The notes below the pieces were generated by a model, which saw only the letters and a list, made by a program, of their open reading frames with translations, was not told where the DNA came from and did no database searches. Of a stretch of DNA of 64,000 nucleotides, positions 11,901 through 20,813 are shown piece by piece. The position numbers and the translations under genes are program-made. This stretch comes from Acidobacteriota bacterium (GTDB lineage: Bacteria > Acidobacteriota > Thermoanaerobaculia > Multivoradales > J023): the NCBI GenBank assembly GCA_029263315.1, contig JAJCXR010000048.1, positions 124,001-188,000 of the forward strand. Reading direction: 5' to 3'. The stretch's first letter is position 1. Each line of letters opens with the position of its first letter.

Positions 11901-14900
11901 GTGCCAGGCCAGCGGCGGCGCCAGCTGTCAAGGCACTCCGGTCAGTGGCGATCTCGATGTCTCCCTGAGCTTGGCCGCAGGTTCCCGCCTGCTCTACACC
12001 GCCGACTGCGCCATCGATCCGGCCGCCCAAGGGCAGCTCGCGCTCAGCGCCCAGGTGAGCCCCGCCGCCACGGTGAGCGACAACCTGCCGGCCAATAACC
12101 TGGCCAGCGACCTCGACATCCTGACACCGACCGCCGAGGTGGTCATCTCCAAAACCGACGGCGTCAACCTGGCAACGCCGGGGGATCAGCTCACCTACAC
12201 CCTCCGGGTGCGCAATCTCGGCGGCCCCAGCGACGCCCCGGGCATCACCGTCAGCGATCCCTTTCCCGCCATGCTCAGTTGCCTGTGGAGCTGCCAGGGC
12301 CAGGGAGGAGCCCAATGCTCCCAGGGGCAAAACCAAGGCAATCTACTCGACGTGGCCCACCTGCCGGTCGACGGTGAAGCGATCTACACCGCCCTCTGCG
12401 ACATCGACGACGACGCCAGTGGCAGCATCGTCAATAGCGCCACCGCCACCGTCCCCGGCACCATCATCGACAGCAACGGTAGCAACAACAGCGCCCTCGA
12501 CACCACCGCCCTGGAACCCCTGGTGGATCTAGCGATCAGCCTCGACGACGGGGTTCAGTCGGCGATTCCTGGGGAGTCCGTCAGCTACCAGCTGCGGGTC
12601 CGTCACTCGGCCGGTCCGGACATCGAAGAGGCCATCGTCCAGGACATCTTCCCCCCCGAGCTGGACTGCCTGTGGACTTGCCAGGGCCTCCACGGGGGCC
12701 TTTGCACAGCTGGACAGGTGCGGGGAAATATCGTCGACCAGGTGGACCTTCCGGTGGCCGCCGAGCTGCTCTACAGCGCGGTCTGTGCCATCGCCCCCGA
12801 AGCCCGGGGCCACCTGTCGAACACCGCCACCGTCGAGCTGCCGGCCGGAGCCCACGACCCGGTGGCCGCCAACAACAGTGCCTCGGATCTCGATACGGAG
12901 CTGACGCCGCGCCTCGATGTGGCGGTGAGCGTCGACGACGGTGTCACCTCGGTGGCCCCCGGCGGCGACTTGCTCTACCAGCTCATGGTGAGCAATGCCG
13001 GGCCGAGCAGCGTCGAGGGGGTGCGGGTGGAAGATCTCTTCGGCGACGCCCTCGACTGTTCGTGGACCTGCGCCACCTTCGACGGCGCCACCTGCACCCC
13101 AGGACCCATCGCCGGCGACCTGGTGGACCTGGTGGATTTACCCGCCGGCAGCCATGTGCTCTACGCAGCCAGCTGCCGAGTGCAAGCGGCGGCGGGCAGC
13201 ACCTTGAGCAATACGGCCAGCTTGGAGCTGCCCCCGGGCATCGAGGACACCCAGCCCTCCAACGACCAAGCCAGCGACAACGACACTCGGGTCGAGCTGA
13301 TCACCGATCTCTCCTTGAGCTTGAGCAACGGCCAAGCGGTCAGCGTTCCGGGCACGACGGTGATCTACGATCTGCAAGTGCAGCGCTCTGCCGACGACTT
13401 TGTCTTCGAGCCCATGGGGGCTTTTGAACCGGTGCCAGGCACCTGCGAATCGGTGCCTAATACGGTGCCAGGCACCTGCGGGAACCCCATCACCTACCGC
13501 CTGTGGCGCCTGCGCTCCGACGACGCCGAACCTCAATTCAGCCTCCTCGGCGAGGTGACAGGGGAAAACTGTCGCGGTTTGGCCTGGCACCCCATCGACT
13601 CCGGCCCGCCGGTCTTGGCGGTGCAATGTCGGCCCGGGGCCCAACACCCCGACGGTTGGCGTCCCCTGACGCCAATCACCGATGGTGCTGACCACGCCGT
13701 GGCGACGCGGCCGGGCCGCAACGAGCTGCTCCCCGCCGTCGTGCAGCTGACCGTGCAGTCGGTCCCTGGACCCGAGCTGACTTGCACCTGGACTTGCCTG
13801 GCCTCCGCCGGTAGCGCCTGCGCCGTCGGCCCGCTGGGCGGCCCTTTGAATGACCTCGCCACCCTGGCTTCCGGCGGCCAGCTCGCCTACCGAGCCACCT
13901 GTGCTGTCGCGTCGTCGGCCGTCGGCCAGCTCGCCTTGACCGCCCAGTTGGTGGTTCCACCGGGGGTCCTCGATCCGACGCCGGAGGATCACCAGTCCAC
14001 CGACACCGACTCGCTAGAACCGCGGGCCGATCTGCACCTCAGCAAGAGCGACGGCACCACCGTCGCCACCCCCGGCGGTAGCGTCACCTACACGCTGGTG
14101 GCCAGCAATCCCGGCCCCAGCGACGCCCCCGGCGCTCAGATCAACGACATTTTCAGCTCCGAGCTGAGCTGTCTGTGGTCCTGTGCTCCGGGACCCGGGG
14201 CCGCTTGCGCCGCCGGCCAAGCGGCGGGCGATTTGCTGGACAGCATCCACCTGCCGGCCGCTGGCCAGGTCACCTACACGGCGGTCTGTGCCATCGATCC
14301 CGACGCCCAGGGCGACGGCGGCGGCGGTGGCAGTGGCAGGTTGGCCAACACCGCTCAGCTCGAAGCCCCTGCCACCGTCGTCGAGCTGAACGTCAGCGAC
14401 AACGTGGCCTCGGACCTCGACACGGTGCTGGTGCCCCAAGGCAATCTCAGCATCAGCCTCGACGACGACACCTCCGCCGCGGTGCCCGGGGAGACGCTCA
14501 GTTATGTCCTGCAGGTGCACAACGACGGACCCAGCCAGCTGGCTGGGGTTGCCGTCAGCGGCAACTTCGACGGCGCCCTGACCTGCCTGTGGAGCTGTCA
14601 AGCCAGCGGCGGTGCCAGCTGTGCCGCCGGTCAAAACGGCGCCCCCTTGGCCGACGACATCTTCTTGCCCGTGGGTTCGTCGGCTCTCTACACCGTCGAT
14701 TGCCGGATTGCCCCCGAGGCCCGGGGCGTCCTGCTCAGCACGGCGTCGGTGAGCCCGGCGGCCGGCGCCGTCGACCCCGATCCCGCTGACAATGCGGCCC
14801 AGGATGGTGACACGGTTCTCGAGGCGGTGGCCGATTTGTCGATCGGCAAGACCGACGGCGTCACCGAAGTGGCCCCGGGCGAAACGGTGACCTACAGCCT

Positions 14901-16437
14901 GGCGGTGCACAACGCCGGCCCCAGCAGCGATGCAGCAGCCGTGGTGCAAGACCTCTTCCCCGCCGTGCTCGACTGCCAGTGGACCTGCCAGCCGTCCGCC
15001 GGTGCCGACTGCACCGTCGGCCCGGTGCTCGGCGACCTGATCGACACGGTGCGGCTACCGGCCGGTGCTGGTGTCGTCTACACCGCCCAATGCCAGTTGG
15101 CCGCCGAGGCCAGCGGCCAGTTGCTCAACAACGCCACCGTCAGCACCGGCCCAGGGGTCGACGATCCGGATCTCAACAACAACAGCGCCGCCGACCTCGA
15201 TCAAGTGATCCCCCTGGCGGATCTGGCCTTGAGCAAGACCGACGGCGTCGTCGAAGCGGTGCCAGGCACCTCGATCACCTACACCCTGGTGGCCACTAAC
15301 GGCGGGCCCAGCGATGTGGTGCAGGCGGAGCTGCGGGATCAAGTCTCGGGCCTGTTGAGTTGTGAGTGGAGTTGCTCCAGCACCGGCAACGCCGCCTGTG
15401 GCGGCGGCACGACGACCGGCGATCTGCTGGTCCACATTGACCTGCCGGTGGGCGGTGTGGTCACTTGGCGGGGGGACTGCGCCATCGCCGCCGAGGCCAC
15501 CGGCCAACTCTCCAATACGGCGGTGTTGACCGCACCGACGGGAGCGTTGGATCTAGAACCCGGCAACAACACCGCCAGCGACACGGACACCGTCCTGGTG
15601 CCGACGGCGGATCTGTCGGTGAGCAAGGACGACGGCGTCGAGGAAGCCTTGGCCGGCGAAACCCTGGTGTACACCATGGTGGCCCGCAACGACGGTCCCA
15701 GCGACGCCCCCGAGGTCACGGTCAGCGACCCCTTCCCCGCCGTCCTCGCCTGTGATTGGAGCTGCCAGGCCAGTGCCGGGGCCGCCTGCCAGACCGGCCT
15801 CAGCGAAGGCGACCTGCACGACACCGCCCAACTGCCGGCTGGAACCCAAGCCACCTACACCGCCAGTTGCGCCATCGCCGAGCAGGCGGTGGGCCAGATC
15901 AGCAACAGCGTCAGCATCGACGGTGGTAGCGTCCTCGATCCCGATGGCAGCAACAACAGCGCCACCGACATCGACCCCCTGATCGACCGCGCCGATCTTG
16001 CCGTCCAGCTGGTGGACGCCCCCGATCCGGTGGCCCCCGGCGGCACCCTGCTCTACGCCCTGGGGGTCTCGAACCTGGGCCCCGCCGCCGATGGCGAGGT
16101 GGTCGTCAGCCTCACCTTGCCGGGACCCATCGCCCTCGACAGCGTCGTCATCGGTGGCCCCGAGGTGGTCTTCGCCGACGGCTTCGAGTCCGGCAGCGCC
16201 GACGCTTGGGGCAACGACGGCGGCATCGACAGCCGCTGCCAGCGATCGGGCTCCAACCTCACCTGCAACCTGGGAATCCTCGCCGCCGATCGGCAGCGCA
16301 ACCTCACCCTCACCGTCCACGTCGATGCCGCCGCCAGCGGTGTGCTCGTCCTCAGCGCCACCGTGCAAGGGGCCGGCAGCGATGAAGTGTCGAGCAACGA
16401 TTCGGCGACGGAAGTGACGACGGTGGGCGGATCCTGA
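8959..16437 (+). CDS. Giant DUF11-repeat secreted protein (2492 aa) with an inserted block
   Basis: ATG 8959 overlaps the upstream stop (ATGA). A clear signal peptide (hydrophobic run LWGLIWLFLAPPLLA, cleavage near LLAA-SA) is followed by about seventeen DUF11 Ig-like repeats and a terminal one containing FADGFESGSADAW. One repeat (about 13375-13750) is interrupted by roughly 120 residues unlike DUF11. That block begins with two copies of the GGTGCCAGGCACC palindrome, translated as VPGTC, and includes its own Cys residues; the repeat then resumes with LTCTWTC. The other repeats keep four Cys each. The gene is the third of a coupled operon of DUF11 paralogues. An extracellular structural or adhesive role is likely from the family but not proven. 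Confidence 0.88.
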   Translation: MRWVGWGHVLWGLIWLFLAPPLLAASADLAVSKSDGRSLVAQGETLTYTVIVSNLGPDAALGAAVADTLPADLEAVAWSCSASPGSSCPASGTGHLAADVDLPAGGSVTFSLTGTVAADADGTLTNSATVLSPGGVGDPDSSNNSASDSTTVTPLVNLFVDLDDGRDAAVPGLDVSYQLVVGNAGPRRADDAQLSATFPPGTSCAWQCVPSGGASCGASSGVGDLLQTVQLPTAARLTYGVDCQIPSHALAPLLSTAQITAGATSTELELADNTASDATQLTPVADVAVLVSDGRTSAVPGADNLTYTVTVSNGGPSDAASVVVQDDFPQVLGDLPWTCLASGGASCSAAGNGDLLETVSLPAGTSVRYFANASLPSHLQGSLSNSATVTPPNSVSDPNEVNNQANDLTQLTPRVDLRLDKTDNTTSAAPGGTTTYVVEVQNVGPSDAPLSVVSDPLPSVLSCGWTCLPSPGATCQSSGSGSLTQLANLPRGTRVTYELSCDIDPAADGVLSNTAQATPAQGIDELNVADNGATDLTTLEATADLRLQLDDQRLAAIPGDSLSYTLEVFNAGPSAVPAAQVSDAFPPELSCRWSCVGSEGGQCTSGQIIGDIADTAVLPPAATVTYTAQCDIASDATGTLLNSASVTSAAVDPFPGDNSASDGDTVLTPQVDLQVSNSDGRLTASPGDSLTYQLAVANVGPSDAVGVQVDDLFPGQVESVTWTCLATGGAQCAASGSGPIGESVALPAASSATFTAVAQLRSDAAGTVSNTLRATVAAGTTELHSADNSATDTTVLEAEAELSIELSDGVTSAVAGGSLTYQLLVHNAGPADADHSLVTSALTQHLVNVQWTCLAAGGATCASDGDGPLAERVDLPAGGSLTFSLTGSLASQATGTLSSSATVTAADGVTDPQGANNTAADVDTVLRSEADLSLMLDDGTDTAIPGLSTVYQLRLDNLGPSDAPASRLRMILPTAIGCGWQCQASGGASCQGTPVSGDLDVSLSLAAGSRLLYTADCAIDPAAQGQLALSAQVSPAATVSDNLPANNLASDLDILTPTAEVVISKTDGVNLATPGDQLTYTLRVRNLGGPSDAPGITVSDPFPAMLSCLWSCQGQGGAQCSQGQNQGNLLDVAHLPVDGEAIYTALCDIDDDASGSIVNSATATVPGTIIDSNGSNNSALDTTALEPLVDLAISLDDGVQSAIPGESVSYQLRVRHSAGPDIEEAIVQDIFPPELDCLWTCQGLHGGLCTAGQVRGNIVDQVDLPVAAELLYSAVCAIAPEARGHLSNTATVELPAGAHDPVAANNSASDLDTELTPRLDVAVSVDDGVTSVAPGGDLLYQLMVSNAGPSSVEGVRVEDLFGDALDCSWTCATFDGATCTPGPIAGDLVDLVDLPAGSHVLYAASCRVQAAAGSTLSNTASLELPPGIEDTQPSNDQASDNDTRVELITDLSLSLSNGQAVSVPGTTVIYDLQVQRSADDFVFEPMGAFEPVPGTCESVPNTVPGTCGNPITYRLWRLRSDDAEPQFSLLGEVTGENCRGLAWHPIDSGPPVLAVQCRPGAQHPDGWRPLTPITDGADHAVATRPGRNELLPAVVQLTVQSVPGPELTCTWTCLASAGSACAVGPLGGPLNDLATLASGGQLAYRATCAVASSAVGQLALTAQLVVPPGVLDPTPEDHQSTDTDSLEPRADLHLSKSDGTTVATPGGSVTYTLVASNPGPSDAPGAQINDIFSSELSCLWSCAPGPGAACAAGQAAGDLLDSIHLPAAGQVTYTAVCAIDPDAQGDGGGGGSGRLANTAQLEAPATVVELNVSDNVASDLDTVLVPQGNLSISLDDDTSAAVPGETLSYVLQVHNDGPSQLAGVAVSGNFDGALTCLWSCQASGGASCAAGQNGAPLADDIFLPVGSSALYTVDCRIAPEARGVLLSTASVSPAAGAVDPDPADNAAQDGDTVLEAVADLSIGKTDGVTEVAPGETVTYSLAVHNAGPSSDAAAVVQDLFPAVLDCQWTCQPSAGADCTVGPVLGDLIDTVRLPAGAGVVYTAQCQLAAEASGQLLNNATVSTGPGVDDPDLNNNSAADLDQVIPLADLALSKTDGVVEAVPGTSITYTLVATNGGPSDVVQAELRDQVSGLLSCEWSCSSTGNAACGGGTTTGDLLVHIDLPVGGVVTWRGDCAIAAEATGQLSNTAVLTAPTGALDLEPGNNTASDTDTVLVPTADLSVSKDDGVEEALAGETLVYTMVARNDGPSDAPEVTVSDPFPAVLACDWSCQASAGAACQTGLSEGDLHDTAQLPAGTQATYTASCAIAEQAVGQISNSVSIDGGSVLDPDGSNNSATDIDPLIDRADLAVQLVDAPDPVAPGGTLLYALGVSNLGPAADGEVVVSLTLPGPIALDSVVIGGPEVVFADGFESGSADAWGNDGGIDSRCQRSGSNLTCNLGILAADRQRNLTLTVHVDAAASGVLVLSATVQGAGSDEVSSNDSATEVTTVGGS
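13431..13476. repeat. Two REP-type palindromes inside the DUF11 gene
   Basis: GGTGCCAGGCACC occurs at 13431 and 13464, each followed by TGCG as at the RAYT locus, with a GGTGCC half-site between. Both read VPGTC in frame at the start of a block foreign to the DUF11 repeat. Confidence 0.8.
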
Positions 16438-16481
16438 TTCCCTGCATTCTGAAAGACTCGAATTTTCGGAGACTCAAATCT

Positions 16482-17528
16482 GTGCGCGGTCGACTCGTCA
16501 AAGAAGCCCAATTGATCCAGGATCCCACCTTTTTTCAAGCCAAGCGGCGGCAGAGCCTGCTCGATGTCGCCACTCGCTCCACCGGCGATGAAGACGTACT
16601 AAAGGACCAATCCCGGCACCACCTATCGGAGGACAAGAAGGTCTATGGCTCTCGCCCCGAGCAGGTCCGCAAGATGTCCTTTGAGCCCTCCAGTAGGTCG
16701 CTCTTCCAGTCCCTGGACTTCATTCAGGGCTTCGATCGGAATCAGTTCTATCGGGGATCCATCAAGCAGGGTTTGCGCGACACGGACAAGACGACCCATG
16801 AGTGGATTCCCTGCCAGCTGATGGCCGACGCCCTCACCCGAGATACCTTGACCGGGGTGACTCCAGGTTGGATGTTATTGCAGAAGCAACTGCGCACCGC
16901 CACGGCAGGTCTGGTGTTTCAACCCAAGATCGTCACCTGCCGTATGCGGGCCGACGACCGCTCGTCCTCCCAGCACAACCTGCGACGTCCCAAAGAATTC
17001 TCATTGCGGGCCGTCGAGCGCTACCAGGGAAATTGGCGGATACGGAAGATCCGGTCGGGGGAGTCCCTCTATCTACTGCAAGGCCACGAAGGCTGCATGA
17101 AGCCCAAGATGGATCTCGAGCAGTACCAGGGGGATCAATATGACAAGGATGGTTGGCTCAGCTATGGCTCGAGCGAATTTCATAACAACTTGCTTTACAT
17201 CTTCGACAAGTATGAAGACTTGACCTTGATGCCCAAGAATCAGCGGGAACGGGCGGCCTGGCAGTGTCAACAGATGCTCGATTTCATGAGAGATCTCCGA
17301 ACCCTGGCAGCCTATTGGATGTGGCAACCCAGCCACCCCTTCAGCTATTTCTACCCATTTGCCATTCCCTTTCAGGGATATATCGGCAAGGGCAAGGAAC
17401 GGATCAAAATCACCGTCAACGAAGGATCACTGGGGGACTGGCTTCAATGGGTCGAAGGGTGCCGCGCCGATACCCTGAGTCTCATGGATTCGATCATCCA
17501 GACCCTGCCGACGGTTTTTGCGGTCTAA
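16482..17528 (+). CDS. Hypothetical protein (348 aa), unrecognised
   Basis: An open frame from GTG 16482, 44 nt after the DUF11 operon and on the same strand. I do not recognise the family. The product has no signal peptide or membrane segment. It is rich in charged and aromatic residues, with a basic N-terminal half and a C-terminal half containing aromatic clusters (YWMWQPSHPFSYFYPF). Its composition is not Ala/Gly-repetitive like its DUF11 neighbours, and codon use looks less extreme. No strong Shine-Dalgarno sequence precedes the GTG, so the true start could lie a little downstream. It may be co-transcribed with the DUF11 genes. The gene call is firm because of length and lack of competing frames, but function is unknown. 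Confidence 0.7.
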   Translation: MRGRLVKEAQLIQDPTFFQAKRRQSLLDVATRSTGDEDVLKDQSRHHLSEDKKVYGSRPEQVRKMSFEPSSRSLFQSLDFIQGFDRNQFYRGSIKQGLRDTDKTTHEWIPCQLMADALTRDTLTGVTPGWMLLQKQLRTATAGLVFQPKIVTCRMRADDRSSSQHNLRRPKEFSLRAVERYQGNWRIRKIRSGESLYLLQGHEGCMKPKMDLEQYQGDQYDKDGWLSYGSSEFHNNLLYIFDKYEDLTLMPKNQRERAAWQCQQMLDFMRDLRTLAAYWMWQPSHPFSYFYPFAIPFQGYIGKGKERIKITVNEGSLGDWLQWVEGCRADTLSLMDSIIQTLPTVFAV

Positions 17529-17584
17529 CCCTCGAGAATCGCTCACTCGGACACGCTTCACCCGCCTCCGCTCCATAGTATGGA

Positions 17585-18322
17585 CTATCGATACTCGGGA
17601 TTGGGATGGTCGAAGCGATGGCCCGCATCCCACTCCTGCCGTTGGTTGCCGTGGGCTGGAATACCCCCCGCATCCTTCAGCAGGCGAGCCATGTGGAGCA
17701 AATTCCAGGTCATAAACGTCGTATTGCGTTGGGTGAAGTCGTTATCGAAGCCGACACGGCCGCCGTCCTCTTTTTCGTCTCCGTAGCTGGGCCCAGGCCC
17801 CGCCTCGCCAATCCATCCTGCGTCCGCCTGCGGTGGGATGGTGTATCCCAGGTGTTGCAGTGAATAGAGCACCCCCATGGCCACATGTTTGATGCCATCC
17901 TCGTTGCCGGTGACGATGCAGCCTCCGACCCTCCCATAGTAGATGTACTGTCCCTTGTCGTTGAGCTGTGCGGACTGGGCGTAGAGACGCTCGATGACCC
18001 GGGTACAGATCGAGGATCGCTCACCCAGCCAGATGGGCGTACCGAGGACGAGGATGTCGGCCTTCTCCACTTTTTCGAAGACCTGGGGCCAGTCGTCCTT
18101 GTCAAATCCGTGCTCGGTCATATCCGGCTGCACGCCGGGGGCGATCTCGTAGGCGGTGGCCCGCAGGTGCTCGACGTGGACCTTCTGGGCCTCCATGATG
18201 CCCTGCGAAACCTCCATGAGGAAGTCGGTATGCGAAGGCTCCGAGGGAGGTTTGAGGGTGGTGTTGATAAACAGGGCGCGCAGATCGGAATAGTCAGCGG
18301 GCGGTGACGCTTTTTTGCTCAT
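17585..18322 (-). CDS. Flavodoxin-family / NADPH-dependent FMN reductase-like protein
   Basis: The product (245 aa) has the flavodoxin-like order of elements: an N-terminal strand LRALFINTTLKP with the phosphate-binding loop, ADILVLGTPIWLGERSS (the second FMN-binding loop typical of NAD(P)H-dependent FMN reductases and multimeric flavodoxins), and GGCIVTGNEDGIKHV. It is probably a cytoplasmic FMN-dependent oxidoreductase. ATG 18322 is preceded by a good ribosome binding site (CAGGAGAG about 8 nt upstream on the minus strand). The gene converges with the hypothetical gene ending at 17528, with a gap of only 56 nt. The substrate cannot be predicted. Confidence 0.8.
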   Translation of the reverse strand: MSKKASPPADYSDLRALFINTTLKPPSEPSHTDFLMEVSQGIMEAQKVHVEHLRATAYEIAPGVQPDMTEHGFDKDDWPQVFEKVEKADILVLGTPIWLGERSSICTRVIERLYAQSAQLNDKGQYIYYGRVGGCIVTGNEDGIKHVAMGVLYSLQHLGYTIPPQADAGWIGEAGPGPSYGDEKEDGGRVGFDNDFTQRNTTFMTWNLLHMARLLKDAGGIPAHGNQRQEWDAGHRFDHPNPEYR

Positions 18323-18418
18323 GCTTCTTGCTCTCCTGAAAAGTTTCTACAAGGTCTTTGTGGCGGCTATACGGCTACCGCCCGAGCCTGGATTGAGCGA
18401 TCTTCTCCCTGACGAACG

Positions 18419-19786
18419 CTAGGGTACCGTCCCGGACCACCACGAGGTATCCCCGCTCTCGAAGCCATCGGCAAAGAAGTCTGGTCGCACCCGGCGCCCT
18501 TGGATGTGCTCGACGGCGTAGAGCCCGCCCGCATAATAAGAGCTATGCCATACGACGACAAAGCGGCCCCCCGGGGACGGCGCTGCCGTGGCGCCGAAGT
18601 TGAAACCACCGGCGAGCAAGGGAGTGATACGGAACTGCTCGCCGAAGGGGGTGCCGTCGGCGTCGAAGAAGCGGCCTTGGGAGTTGGCGTCCCCGGCGGA
18701 GAGTGGAATATCCCAGACGACGGCGAATTCCCCGTTCGGCTGCATGGACACCGCCGGGAACGTCTGATTGCCGGTCGTATAGGCGCTGACCTGAAAGGGG
18801 CTGCCCACCGAACTGCCGTCCGAGGCATAGCGACGGCCCATGATCCGAGACGGTGAGCTGGTCCCCCCGGGTCCGCTGCGCTGCCAGGCAATGACAAACG
18901 AGCCATCGGAGGCCGTCGAAGCGGTGGGAAACCACTGGTTGTCCGTGGTGTAGGCATTGACTTGGAAATCGCTCCCCAAGGGCATTCCGTCGGAGCCGAA
19001 GCGCCTGGCCAGGACACTGTTCAACGAAGTGTCGTCCCCCGGTGAGCCTTGGTTGGACCAAGCGACGATGAAACCACCGCTCGGATCCATGGCGACATCG
19101 GGAAAAAACGGATTGCCCGTGGTGTAGGCATTGATTTGAAAGGTCGCTCCCAGAAAAGTGCCCTCGGAGGTGAAGCGCTGCGCCCGAATTCCATTGTCGT
19201 GCCAAGTGACGATGAATCCGTCTTCGTTCATGGCCACGCTCTGGCCGTTGGGATTGGCCCCCGTCAGCTGAAAGGGGGGCCCGAGGGGCACCCCCGTCGA
19301 AGAGTGCAACTGACCGTGGATGCCCCGCGTCGGATCATTGATGTCCACCCCTTGGTGCCCCCAGACAACCACAAAACCGCCGTTCGGCGTCCCGGCCACA
19401 TCCGGCGAACCTTGGTCGCCCGTGGTGTATGTATTGACTTGGAAGGGAGCCGCTTGCGGTGTGCCGTCCGAGGCGAAGCGGCGTCCTTGAATGCTCAGTC
19501 CCGAGGTGTCCGTGCCCGACGACACACTACTGCCCCAGACGACGATGAAGGCGCCATCGGCCTGGGTGGCGACCCGTGGTTGGATCAGCGGCATATAGTT
19601 GACGGTGGGCAAGTCGTCGACCTGGAAAGCGGGCTCCAAGTACTGCGCCAAGACGACATGCTCTGAGACGCCAAGGCAGAGGCAGGCCATGACGAAGCAC
19701 GCCTTGGGGATTTGTGTCTTGGCGGCGAAGAATGTGGAGCGCACGAAAAATCTCTGGGCCGAAATAAACGTTTGGTATATCAACAT
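18419..19786 (-). CDS. Secreted repeat protein with C-terminal GFESG motif
   Basis: Start chosen at ATG 19786 because AGGA lies 6 nt upstream; the open frame extends further upstream without support. The 455-residue product has a signal-peptide-like N-terminus ending near VVLAQ. It then carries about six degenerate repeats of 50-65 residues with the pattern FQVNxYTTGxQxFPxVA ... DGxFVVxW ... GRRFxSDG. This pattern suggests a beta-propeller or blade-like fold. It ends exactly with FFADGFESGDTSWWSGTVP, the tail shared with other secreted proteins in the window. Likely extracellular; no catalytic residues are recognised. Confidence 0.8.
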   Translation of the reverse strand: MLIYQTFISAQRFFVRSTFFAAKTQIPKACFVMACLCLGVSEHVVLAQYLEPAFQVDDLPTVNYMPLIQPRVATQADGAFIVVWGSSVSSGTDTSGLSIQGRRFASDGTPQAAPFQVNTYTTGDQGSPDVAGTPNGGFVVVWGHQGVDINDPTRGIHGQLHSSTGVPLGPPFQLTGANPNGQSVAMNEDGFIVTWHDNGIRAQRFTSEGTFLGATFQINAYTTGNPFFPDVAMDPSGGFIVAWSNQGSPGDDTSLNSVLARRFGSDGMPLGSDFQVNAYTTDNQWFPTASTASDGSFVIAWQRSGPGGTSSPSRIMGRRYASDGSSVGSPFQVSAYTTGNQTFPAVSMQPNGEFAVVWDIPLSAGDANSQGRFFDADGTPFGEQFRITPLLAGGFNFGATAAPSPGGRFVVVWHSSYYAGGLYAVEHIQGRRVRPDFFADGFESGDTSWWSGTVP

Positions 19787-19850
19787 GAAAATCCTACCCC
19801 TAGGGTGAGAGCATTTGCGGGGCCACATCGGACTTCTAAAACTGCACGGA

Positions 19851-19872
19851 GAGGTCCTGGGCAATGGACCTC
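19851..19872 (-). terminator. Hairpin downstream of glutaminase gene
   Basis: A perfect 7-bp inverted repeat (GAGGTCC, 8-nt loop, GGACCTC) sits 5 nt beyond the glutaminase stop on the minus strand. A short T-run (GTTTTAG) follows about a dozen bases later rather than immediately, so this is only a possible intrinsic terminator. Confidence 0.4.
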
Positions 19873-19877
19873 GGGCG

Positions 19878-20813
19878 TCAGAAAATCGAGATACCGGACT
19901 TTGTGGTCAACAGCTCCAAAGCCAGGGTCCCGGCCAGGGAATTGCCATTGTCGTTCAACCCCGGCGACCACACACAGACGCTGAACTTGCCGGGCATCAC
20001 CGCCACGATGCCGCCGCCGACACCACTTTTTCCCGGCAAGCCAACCCGGTAGGCGAAGTCGCCGACGGCGTCGTAGGTACCGCAGGTGAGGAGCAGAGAA
20101 TTGATGTATTTGGCCTGACTGGGGGTGGTGATGCGTTTCGGTGGTCCCCCCGGTTGCACACCTCCGGCCGCCAGATAGAGACAAGCGCGGGCCAGGTCGA
20201 CGCAAGTCATGGCCATGGAGCAATGGTGAAAATAGGCATCGAGCACCATCTCCGCCGGATTGTGGAGATTGTCGAAGCTCTTGAGGAAGTGGGCCAACGC
20301 GGCATTGCGATGCCCGGTCGACGCTTCGGAACGTGCCACCTCGGGATCGTAGGCGACACAGCCGGGGCCAACCAAGGAGGTGACGAAGTCGAGCATCTGT
20401 TGCCGGGCCCCGTGCAGATGATCGAGCACCACATCGGTGATCACCAAGGCACCGGCATTGATGAACGGATTGCGTGGCCGCCCATGCTCGTGCTCCAACT
20501 GCACCAGGGAGTTGAAGGGGGTACCGGAGGGCTCGCGACCGAGGCGCTGCCACAGCCGATCCCCCTCCAAACGCATGGCCATGGTGAGGGCGAAGATCTT
20601 GGAGATGCTCTGGATCGAAAACGGCTCCGCAGCATCCCCCACCTGGAAGGTCTGCCCTTCGAGGGTATGCACGGCAAGGCCAAATTTATCCTTCGAGATG
20701 CCCCTGAGCTGTGGAATATAGTCCGCCACCCTACCGCGCTCCAGCTGCGGCCGGATCTCCACTTGGATCTCTTCGAGGATCTCCTGCCAAGGGGCGTCGT
20801 GACGTCCGCTCAC
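19878..20813 (-). CDS. glsA: Glutaminase (GlsA family)
   Basis: The enzyme hydrolyses L-glutamine to glutamate and ammonia in the cytoplasm. The start is taken as GTG 20813, which overlaps the stop of the upstream gene as GTGA. This gives 311 residues, the usual size for bacterial glutaminases (about 305-310), whereas the open frame runs 45 codons further without family similarity. The serine-dependent beta-lactamase-like fold is marked by EPFSIQSISKIF, with the S-x-x-K dyad at about Ser69/Lys72. Other family landmarks are NPFINAGAL and, near the C-terminus, GLPGKSGVGGGIVAVMPGK. Translational coupling to the sterol-desaturase-type gene suggests co-expression, although the metabolic link is unclear. 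Confidence 0.92.
   Translation of the reverse strand: MSGRHDAPWQEILEEIQVEIRPQLERGRVADYIPQLRGISKDKFGLAVHTLEGQTFQVGDAAEPFSIQSISKIFALTMAMRLEGDRLWQRLGREPSGTPFNSLVQLEHEHGRPRNPFINAGALVITDVVLDHLHGARQQMLDFVTSLVGPGCVAYDPEVARSEASTGHRNAALAHFLKSFDNLHNPAEMVLDAYFHHCSMAMTCVDLARACLYLAAGGVQPGGPPKRITTPSQAKYINSLLLTCGTYDAVGDFAYRVGLPGKSGVGGGIVAVMPGKFSVCVWSPGLNDNGNSLAGTLALELLTTKSGISIF

Noticed and set aside
6973..15270. GGTGCCAGGCACC at 6973 and 15258 as REP insertions
   Set aside because: Here it encodes VPGTS at a normal position of the DUF11 repeat, where VPGTS/VPGDS-type sequence is usual, and there is no extra sequence or longer arm.
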